Below are positions 56,501 to 64,000 of a stretch of 64,000 bases of DNA, one piece after another. Where the stretch lies: positions 1,240,001 to 1,304,000 of the forward strand of contig JAGPYM010000005.1 of assembly GCA_020736575.1 (NCBI GenBank), given 5' to 3'. The stretch's first letter is position 1. Each line of letters opens with the position of its first letter. The notes under the pieces are model-generated. The model was given only the letters and a program-made list of their open reading frames with translations, was not told where the DNA came from and made no database searches. This DNA comes from Thelonectria olida (lineage: Eukaryota; Ascomycota; Sordariomycetes; Hypocreales; Nectriaceae). A program made the position numbers and the translations under genes.

Positions 56501-56853
56501 CTACTACTTCGCTCCCTTCGCCTCCTCCCTTCCTCTTTTATCAGTTCACGTACTCTTTGACGGATTTCTTTTTCTCGCCCAGCCAGTCTCAATTATCATC
56601 ATCAGCATCGTCATCTTGTCCAATCATCATCGCCACCCCATTTATTTCAGCTTCTTTCGCTGCACGCTCGTCACAACACCTGCGGATCAGACCCTCTTCC
56701 CCACTCCAACCACCCGGGACAGCCTCCACCCGCATTAACACCCGGACCACGACAACTCCCACGAAGACTCCCTTCTTCTTTTCATTCTCCCTCTTTTCAT
56801 TCTCTGCATTCATTTTGAACGGGAGGGCACCTGGGCACTCCGATCCTCCCACA
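53543..56853. other. Large intergenic region, 3.3 kb
   Basis: No gene can be supported. Left: promoter of DAHP synthase, including a Gcn4/CPC1 site. Middle (54100-55700): mixed sequence with short frames lacking family patterns; CTCTCTCTCTC at 55424-55436. Right (55750-56850): pyrimidine-rich leader of the next gene, with CTTTTTC and CCTCCC tracts. Confidence 0.5.
53844..53850 (-). promoter_or_regulatory. Gcn4/CPC1-type amino-acid control site (TGAGTCA)
   Basis: TGAGTCA is the exact reverse complement of the Gcn4/CPC1 consensus TGACTCA. It lies 302 bp before the DAHP synthase start. A half site GAGTCA occurs at 53816-53821. General amino-acid control of aromatic biosynthesis genes is well known in yeast and Neurospora. 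Confidence 0.7.
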
Positions 56854-57871
56854 ATGTTCGCCCGTCCTCAACATCCCGAGGCCATGTCTGAGGCTCAGCG
56901 AAAACGGGCTCGTGAGGATGAAGAGGATCTTGCCAACGCCAACGGCAGCATGAGCTTTGGCGAACACCGAAACGTTTGTTGCCCATCCCAACGTTCTTTC
57001 TAACTCCAAAGCTTACTTGATTATTATCTAGAAACGGGTCCAGTGTTTGCCTCTCCGAACCTCGCCCCGAGTCTCCCAACAATGGCTGCCCTCCTCGTCC
57101 ATTACCCCTCAGAACTCCGATTCGGAGGATCAGGCGCCCCAGCCTGGATTGTGGCCATGGCCATCGTCGATGAACCTACCCACACAACCCCAACATGATG
57201 CTGAAATGGACATGATGGACACGACCTCACACTCACATGCCCATCCATCAAATCCCACCGACCCGAACTCCGACAATGCAAACGGCCGAATGCCAACCCC
57301 CATCCTACCCAGCTTCGCTGCCCAGGTTAGGGGTCAACAGTGTGAATGGGCTGGCCCAGGGCCAGCTGTGAAAACCATGAATGGCGTTGCCAACCTCGGT
57401 CATCACCAGACTGGCTTTTCCGACGAACAATGTGTTCCTCGAACCATGACTTCTTCCGACAACTGGCAGGCTGTTCAGAACAATCGACGATTGCCCTCTC
57501 CCATCTCCGAGGGTGATGATTCCATGGAGGCATTCCCTGGCACAGTTATGGCATTTGACCCGAGCGATTCCGACCACCATCACCCCGATCTCCAATATAT
57601 TGCACCACAGCCATCCCCTCCGCATGCAATGGAACATCCTAATGCCATGATGGATGTCGAATCTCAGTTCTCCACCCAGGCAGTTGATGGCGACGAGGAT
57701 CCAACGACACCATCTCCCAACAGGAGAAGTCACGCCCGCAACCGCCACACTATCAACAATTGGACATGGCAGCCTGGTATGAAGAAGAGCTTCAGCATTG
57801 GCTATAGATCCGACTGCGAAAAGTGTAGGCTCAAGGTACCAGGCCATTTCAACCATATCATCATCTCATAG
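56854..57871 (+). CDS. Uncharacterised fungal protein with C-terminal CxxC-HxxH motif
   Basis: 319 aa from exons 56854-56973 and 57032-57871; the 58-nt intron has a GTTTGT donor. The short charged N-terminus (MSEAQRKRAREDEEDLANAN) contains a possible nuclear signal. After the junction comes KRVQCLPLRTSPR. The middle (about 70-280) is Met/His/Pro/Asn-rich and probably disordered. The last 40 residues (NNWTWQPGMKKSFSIGYRSDCEKCRLKVPGHFNHI) end with Cys-x2-Cys-x7-His-x2-His, a pattern able to bind one zinc. An alternative splice at 57836 would remove this motif, so I prefer the unspliced end. Function unknown; a nuclear or chromatin-related role is only a guess. Confidence 0.65.
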
Positions 57872-58818
57872 GGAAACGAGTCAATGATTGTGGACCCTGA
57901 GGTCAATCCAATGCTCTAGGACAGCGTTGTGAGACCCATTTCCAGGACAGCACGGAGTATTGCGAACAGGAAACGCCAGCATTCAAACTGGGACTGCCGA
58001 GTCCCTAGAGTATACTGTGATGTTGATAGCTCTAGGTCCAAGGCTCGATGTATGCTTGCACGGAGGTGGCTGACATGGGCAGACGAGAGGAGCAAAGTTG
58101 ACAGGGAACTTTGTGGTCGGTCCAGGTGCCGCAGAAGGTTCAACAGGAATTTACTATTAATGGGTTGGGACATTGATGGCGGATTGAATGGGTTGCGGGT
58201 TTGATTTGAGAACGGTTTACGGTCAATGCTTTCGCGAGCAGCTTTCCTTTGTCTTTGAATGGCGTTATTAGCTCCGGACAAGCGAGCCTTTGATTTTCTT
58301 TAGCAGACAGCGATTTGCTAGCATCAGATACCTGCCTACTACCAACTACCGAGGTGGTTGAGGCTAGTTAGGAAGGGAGAGGAATAACTGGGATTCAAGT
58401 AGAACGACGTGAAGTCGCCTACCGGGGTATACAGGTGGTGAATACAACAACACAAAGCTGATTACATCAGTGTTAATCACCAAAACATTTAGCATGTTTA
58501 CCTCGGTACAATTGTGAAGACTTCCCTGCGAGTACAATTGCTGAAGATGATTTACGAGACTGAGATCATGACTCGGCTTTGAATTGTTTGGTATTTTTAA
58601 TAAATATGGTAAAGTAGGGCTTGGATTTTCCCTTGGTGTTACATACAAGATGGTACCCCGACGCCGTCTAATGCACTGCCAATCTACCTACACAGTATGA
58701 TACACTTCTTTTGCTCGGAACACGTACATCTTGCCTTCCTTGTCTTGTCTCTTCTTCTTTATCCGCTGTCGTCTTTTTTTTCTCCGTCCCCATTATATCA
58801 CAATTGCGTTGGAGGGGT
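57872..58818. other. Convergent intergenic region, 0.95 kb
   Basis: Between two convergent genes. Probable 3' UTRs; no gene seen. Confidence 0.5.
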
Positions 58819-59792
58819 TCACCAAAACCTCCACCAGGACTTCTTGGGTGCAGGACCGCCTGCTGGCTCTAGACCCAGGTGGTCGAGATCGCCTCCCCTC
58901 CGTTGGTTCTCCTTCTCTTTCTCCCAGGCCCCGCGGGCCTTGGCCTCGATCGATCGGACGAGATCGCTGTCGCGGACACCCGTCGAGTCGTCTTCCTCAC
59001 TAAGGCTTTCGTAGCCTAGACGTCCCTGCGACGAACCAAAGTCCTCGCCCTGCTCCTCGCGGCCCAGAATGCCTGAGAAAACTCCCATGATGCCCTTGCC
59101 CGTCTTCTTGGTGCTTTCCGAAGAGTCGACCTCGTTGCTGCCTTCGAAAGCCGGTTTGACGTGCTCCTCGAAGTGGGTGCGGGTGGTGGGAGCGGCGAGA
59201 AGTGGAGGTAGCTTGGTGCCCTTGGCCTCGGCTTCGCGGTTGGCCTCCTCTACGAGCTCGATCTGCTCCTCGGTGGCCTCACCCTTTAGATATGCCAGAC
59301 GGGCGCTGGCAAGCTCGTCGGCCTCGAGCTGCTTCTGTGCCTCGACCCATTCGGCGCGGCGAGCGCGGTTGTATCGGAGCATGTCCCATACGGAGTAGAT
59401 GCTGACGACACCAGCAACGGCTACACGAGCAGAGTTAGAATATTCCGCAAGTTCAGGTTCCGCGGCACACCCGGCACCACGCCGCAGGAACTCTCGGGGG
59501 ACCGAAACGCACCCGTGAATAACACAATGCCTCCCACGGTCCACCGGTGGGCGACATCGAAAAACCTCCGCGAGGCGTCGATGAACTTGTCCGTCTTGCT
59601 GATCTGGGCTTTCTGAGCGGCGAGATGCGCCATTCGCAGGCGGCGCACGCGCTGCTCGGGGGACTCTCCGGGGATGCGCGGTGAGGCCTTGGGGGTTACC
59701 GCTGAGGCGGCCGACTTTGACGTTGCGTGGGGGATGGTGGACGTGAAGCGGGTTGCGTCCTTGACGCTGCGGGGCCCAATTTTGGACGCCAT
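58819..59792 (-). CDS. COX14-like cytochrome c oxidase assembly protein
   Basis: Mitochondrial inner-membrane protein. Exons (minus strand) 59792-59513 and 59420-58819, with a 92-nt intron; 293 aa if translation starts at MASKIGPRSV. The conserved core SPEQRVRRLRMAHLAAQKAQISKTDKFIDASRRFFDVAHRW is followed by a single TM helix (about 82-103; VGGIVLFTAVAGVVSIYSVW, spanning the junction). It resembles the fungal Cox14/cytochrome-oxidase-assembly domain, which regulates Cox1 synthesis and stability. An acidic C-terminal region is longer than in yeast Cox14. An in-frame upstream ATG at 59987 would add 65 Arg/Ser-rich residues that look like a presequence. The COX14 call is by motif memory; confirm by search. 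Confidence 0.62.
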
Positions 59793-59987
59793 GGTTCGGA
59801 GGGGGAGGAATTGACGTCGTGGGAATGGCGTGTGCGATGTCTTGTCTGGTGTGAGTTCGTCCGGGGGATTGGCGACGGGACGAATTGAGCGGGAGAGCGC
59901 TCGGAGGCGGACGAGGTTGGGAGACGAGGATGTCGCGAGGGCGTTTCCTGCGAGGGAAGTTCGGGATGTCGAGGGAAGTGGTGTCAT

Positions 59988-61648
59988 GAGATTTTTCCTT
60001 GGACGAACAGCGCCGTTGGGGCTGGGGGCCGAATTGCGGGTTTGTGATTGGTGCGGCTTAGCTTCGGGTGAGAGGAGCTTGGAGCGCTTTGGAGATGCGG
60101 TGCAGTTCAGCGATGAAGGTATTTTGGAGGCCGGAATTGAGGAAAAATGAGTGGAAAATTGAGGACATCATTGTTGGGAAGGAATTGAGGGATTGAATGT
60201 CTAGATTACTTTGAGCTTTGAAATTGGGTTGAGAGAGCAAGAGTCTATTCCGAAGATTCTCATCCGTGCTCCAAAACATGGAGAGGACGGCCTCAGCGGT
60301 TCATGCATGGCAGCGTAGCATCCATCAGAGAACTGGGACAATTCAGATTTGTTTCCATAGCTGGTTTATCTGGATATTGGGGTCAAAATGCTATGGTCCT
60401 TATTGGAGTTACGGCGAGACGTAAGAAGGGCTAGACCTGACTGATCGAAACTCCAACTTCAATCGGATGTCTTTCTTCGCGGGAGACGCGGTTTCACAAC
60501 GCGACAGCTGGAATCCAGCGCATCTCTACGAACGCTCAATCCGTCTTATTATTAACATCAATAGATAAATGCGCCGACGCAACGCAGGCCCTCCTCAAGC
60601 TATTAACTATTTCTCTTCTTCATGGCATCACGTAAAGCGACGCTCACAATGAAAAGAAAAGGTGGTAAATCAAAAATTCCGGGACCCATGACCCCGAAGG
60701 GCAATGAAGTATGGAACGACGCCGCGATGTGCAATGCAGGCCTTCCACGCTGAACTCCCTCATCGTTGAGCGAGGGTCAAGTAGTTCCTCCCAAGGTAAG
60801 TATGAAGAAGAAAAGAGAAAAAAAGTTGAAAAGCTGGGAGGAAAGGTCGTAATTTATAGATGCCAGAGGAGAGACATTGCGGGCAAGCGCGCTCAGGCTG
60901 CAAGGCCAAAAACGGTGAAAGGAGATTGGATGGACAATAGCCCCACTTGGACAGATTTAGTGGATTTCCTTGCGTCTTGATTCGCCGAACATGCTATGAG
61001 AGTTTGTTCACTCCTGCTCTGATGAAGTTGATGTGAGTTTCTCAGATCATGATTGGATTGAGAACCTGGGTTGGCCCGATTTCTAGGTTTAACTACACTA
61101 TAGCAATCGAAATGTTGAGGTGTAAATGCTGTGACCCTGAGACATGACAGCACTTTGCAGCTTTCATGGTACGTAGCGCGTTCAATCCCCAATCTCATTC
61201 TTTTATTGTGAGCTTTGAAATGAGAAAGAAGAAATACAATCTCGACACATCTCAAACCCCGAATTGTTCTGATCCAAGCACGTGTACGAATACGAAACAT
61301 TTCGTAAGAAGACTTGTTCGCAGTTTCCTCTTTGAACACCTGCACGAAGATGAGCTAACAAACTTCCTGGCACTGTCCAGGTGTCCACCTTGGATTACGT
61401 AAGGCGCCAAGGTTTTCAAATTCAAACCCAGGACAAATTCGCGGAAGAACTTAGCGAAGTCACGTGCAGCACACCAAATTCTGTCGTGGGTCACCTTCGC
61501 CTAAACCCCACCGAGTACGTACCAAACGTAGGGCTCGAAAACCCTTCCAGGAATTTGACATTGGAAGCCTCAACCCTCCGAAATTTCCAAGTCCACGACC
61601 CGACCCGACCATCGACAACCGGAGCCCGTTTGATCGCAAGCAGTCACA
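59988..61648. other. Intergenic region, 1.66 kb, with eL13 promoter
   Basis: Promoters of two divergent genes. Only short frames without family patterns. The right end includes AAACCCCACC, CCGACCCGACCCGACC and CAGTCACA immediately before the eL13 ATG. Confidence 0.5.
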
Positions 61649-62588
61649 ATGGTATGGAGAACACGCCCAATGCGACGCATCGCGACAACGTAAATTAAAG
61701 ACGCTGACCTTTTTTTCCTCCAGGCGATCAAGCACAACCAGAAGCTTATCAACAACCGTGAGCAACCTCCCATCGAAACTGCGACAACAACTTCACACAA
61801 CAGCGACTGACTCCTCGCACAGATTTCCGCAAGGATTGGCAAAACCGGGTTCGCACCCACTTCGATCAGGTACGATAGAAGAAAAATTCGAGGGGAATCG
61901 GCGTCGTTTGCGCTGTCTGCAAATTTGAATATTTGGATATTGACTCTGGTACAGCCCGGCAAGAAGATCCGAAGACGCACTGCTCGTCAGGCCAAGGCTG
62001 CTGCCGTCGCTCCTCGCCCTGTCGACAAGCTCCGACCCGTTGTGCGATGCCCTACCATCCGCTACAACCGCCGAGTCCGTGCCGGCCGTGGTTTCACTCT
62101 GGCTGAGCTCAAGGTACGATTTGAATAATGGCCCTCGTCGAAAATGGAATGCGACGACGATTGAAGTTCTTTGTCCCTAACACCTACCACAGGAGGCCGG
62201 TATCCCCAAGGCTTTCGCCCGCACCATCGGTATCTCCGTCGACCCCCGCCGCCAGAACATCTCCGAGGAGTCCCTGGCCGAGAATGTCAAGCGTCTCAAG
62301 GCCTACCAGGAGCGCCTGATCCTCCTCCCCCGCCGATCCAACGCCCCCAAGAAGGGTGACACCAAGACCGACGTCTCTAGCATCGACAAGGTCTCCTCCA
62401 TCTCCTCCGTCATCCCCATTGCCGCCACCGACATCGCCTTCAAGGAGATCAAGAAGAGCGAGGTGCCCGCCCCCATCGAGGCTGGTGCCTACCGAACCCT
62501 CCGTGTCGCCCGCAGCAACGCCCGATTCCAGGGTGCCCGAGAGAAGCGTGCGCGGGAGGCGGCTGAGGCTGAGGCTAACAAGAAATAA
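61649..62588 (+). CDS. rpl13: 60S ribosomal protein eL13
   Basis: 212-aa cytosolic large-subunit protein. Five exons: 61649-61651, 61724-61757, 61823-61869, 61955-62113, 62193-62588. Introns are 72, 65, 85 and 79 nt. The first coding exon is the start codon alone. Splicing yields [19 protein letters not shown], then [18 protein letters not shown], then [20 protein letters not shown] and [19 protein letters not shown], which are the hallmark eL13 segments. The C-terminus ends in EAEANKK. Introns are crowded at the 5' end, as usual for fungal ribosomal-protein genes. Codon use is strongly biased, fitting high expression. Total length is close to the usual eL13. Confidence 0.97.
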
Positions 62589-62880
62589 ACTTGCAAAAAG
62601 GGAACTGGTGTTTGAGGGTTTTGCTCTTTGCGTCTCAAGGGAGGGGCAACGTCGGTTCGAGGCTTTGATGAAATGCTTAGCCGGGTTTGGAGGGACAGAT
62701 ACTCTAGGTCCAGCTTAAAGAATTTACTGCATGATCACCGGCTTGTTCTGTAATCGATTGTTCAATGAAAAGCATTGCGTGGGCATCCTATGTCACGATG
62801 GTACTGATTCCATAGCTGGTAACGTGTGAAGTGAGTTTAATGATGTATAGTTTGGGCTGCCAACCGCTCCAATAATACCT

Positions 62881-64000
62881 CTAATAGCTTTGGGCTTTGT
62901 CCTGAGCGATCATCTCCGTCCCCTGCCTGATCAGGTTTTGCAACAAACCCAGCTGATTTACGGTCAATATGCCGCTTGACTTTTTGACAATCTCAGTGCA
63001 CAGCACCATACAGTTTTCGCGATCCACCTTGGCCATATTAGCCTGCTGCTTCGGATCAACCTGTTGGGGTTCAAGACCAAATCCATCCGGAATGGCGGCG
63101 CTATCAGCACCTGCTGCAGCCTCAATCTGCTTGAGTTGTTCCTCGCTCTCTGGAACCACGGCATTGCCCGTGATGGCACGGGAGAGGGCGTTTGCGACCT
63201 CCGGAATGGCCAAGGTGCTGGCAATGACTGCGGTACCGTCCCGGGACCGAGACATGAGAGCAAATACGAACCAAGCTTCAGATCGGAGAATAGGCCATTT
63301 TTGCTGAGTGACGAGGAATGAGAGGGGTTTGGACAAGTCGTGCTTTTGATAAAACAGGCCTCGAACTCGGCTCTCCTTTTCGTCGCCAGAACTGTGTTCC
63401 AAGCTGGGCGGGAGAGGCTCCTTAGGCTGGAAGACGTAGACCTCTTGCGAGGGATCCCACTCTGGGAGCACCGGGAACACTGGAGTGGTGTGCAGCACGC
63501 GGCATAGAGCGAGGATAGAGCGTCCTGCTTCAAGCTTTGTGGGCTCAGCGTCTGAGCGAGCAAATAGAGACAGAATGTCGTGGACGCCGGTATGCTCAGC
63601 GGGCTCCTCTGACGAGCGTGGGCTTCGAGGCGCGCAAATTTTGTGTGCATTAGGAGGACAGCTGACGAGGAGCAGGCGAGCCAGAGACACGGCTGCGAAT
63701 TGGACTTGTGGAAGAGTGTCCATGGTCAATATCCGGGGCAGCCTTGTGGCCTCTAGCAAGTCGCCGAGGAGCGGCTTGTTTTGGAAGGGGATTGCAAGGT
63801 TCTTGAGAAAAGACAATGCAGAGTGCAACTGCTGAGAATCAGTTATGGATGGGTCGGAAAGGGTGTTGATAAGAGGGCGGTGGGCTTGGTGAGTCTGAAC
63901 AAGAGCCAAGGAGACCTCATCGGATCGAGAAAGATTTCCAAGGGCGAGGCAGGCTGCAGCTTGAAGCCGAGGGTTCGGCCCTTGCAGCCAGGCCAAGAGT
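62881..64000 (-). CDS. Armadillo-repeat GTPase-binding protein, Rap1GDS/Rid1-like (partial, start outside window)
   Basis: At least 371 C-terminal residues of a protein whose start lies beyond the right edge. The visible part is a run of helical repeats of about 40 residues: NPRLQAAACLALGNLSRSD, LHSALSFLKNLAIP, VQFAAVSLARLLL, LEAGRSILALCRVL, SEAWFVFALMSRS, and ENCMVLCTEIVKKS. The LALGNLSRSDE-type repeats and the C-terminal layout resemble fungal homologues of SmgGDS/Rap1GDS1, which bind prenylated small GTPases. No intron is needed in this part. Assignment is by recognition of repeat style; other armadillo proteins are possible. Confidence 0.6.
   Translation of the reverse strand, partial: LLAWLQGPNPRLQAAACLALGNLSRSDEVSLALVQTHQAHRPLINTLSDPSITDSQQLHSALSFLKNLAIPFQNKPLLGDLLEATRLPRILTMDTLPQVQFAAVSLARLLLVSCPPNAHKICAPRSPRSSEEPAEHTGVHDILSLFARSDAEPTKLEAGRSILALCRVLHTTPVFPVLPEWDPSQEVYVFQPKEPLPPSLEHSSGDEKESRVRGLFYQKHDLSKPLSFLVTQQKWPILRSEAWFVFALMSRSRDGTAVIASTLAIPEVANALSRAITGNAVVPESEEQLKQIEAAAGADSAAIPDGFGLEPQQVDPKQQANMAKVDRENCMVLCTEIVKKSSGILTVNQLGLLQNLIRQGTEMIAQDKAQSY

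Noticed and set aside
57836..57916. Possible extra intron at the end of the CxxC-HxxH protein gene
   Set aside because: A GTACCA donor and CATAG acceptor exist, but splicing would remove the paired Cys/His motif. The unspliced end looks conserved.

Overview
The window is nuclear DNA of a filamentous ascomycete, most likely a Sordariomycete. Evidence: many introns of 47-100 nt with GTRNGT donors and CTRAC-type branch sites, an RGG-rich QDE-2-type Argonaute, a GH81 glucanase, Zn2Cys6 regulation, and fungal-specific families (DUF1304, F-box, fungal OB-fold). The species cannot be fixed from sequence alone. I rebuilt gene models by hand from splice sites. Every multi-exon model kept one open frame, and most gave a protein that matches its family across the junctions.

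Layout. 0-6 kb: 3' end of a TRAPPC11-type trafficking gene, a non-coding stretch with a (CT)34 microsatellite, and a 14-TM DHA2 exporter. 6-13 kb: tRNA-Asn, an OB-fold protein divergent from an alpha/beta hydrolase ending in a PTS1-like tripeptide, and a full Argonaute tail-to-tail with the hydrolase. 15-20 kb: two small Met-Cys-starting proteins, a riboflavin-type deaminase divergent from a DNAJC9-like co-chaperone, and the telomere protein Stn1. 21-30 kb: secreted GH81 endoglucanase, a 3.7 kb gap, a vacuolar Ca2+/H+ exchanger with a long pyrimidine-rich leader, and tRNA-Val.

31-42 kb looks like a small accessory metabolic block: an NmrA-type reductase, a Kv-beta-type aldo-keto reductase, a Zn2Cys6 regulator and a TauD dioxygenase on the minus strand, then an ACS-family MFS permease divergent from the dioxygenase. 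The shared promoter carries a repeated CCGGGGA motif. Sulfonate or related carboxylate use is a reasonable but unproven guess.

42-64 kb is mostly housekeeping: DUF1304 membrane protein, a large F-box protein divergent from an M1 aminopeptidase, mitochondrial ribosomal protein mL50 divergent from a small single-pass membrane protein, DAHP synthase with a perfect Gcn4/CPC1 site upstream, an unknown protein with a C-terminal CxxC/HxxH motif, a COX14-like assembly factor, ribosomal protein eL13 whose first coding exon is only ATG, and the 3' part of a Rap1GDS/Rid1-like armadillo protein.

I found no transposon, CRISPR array or phage-like element. The most interesting items are the 31-42 kb block with its promoter motifs, the DEDD-type Argonaute, two GC-AG introns, the peroxisomal-looking hydrolase, the paired small Cys proteins and three conserved-looking proteins of unknown role.
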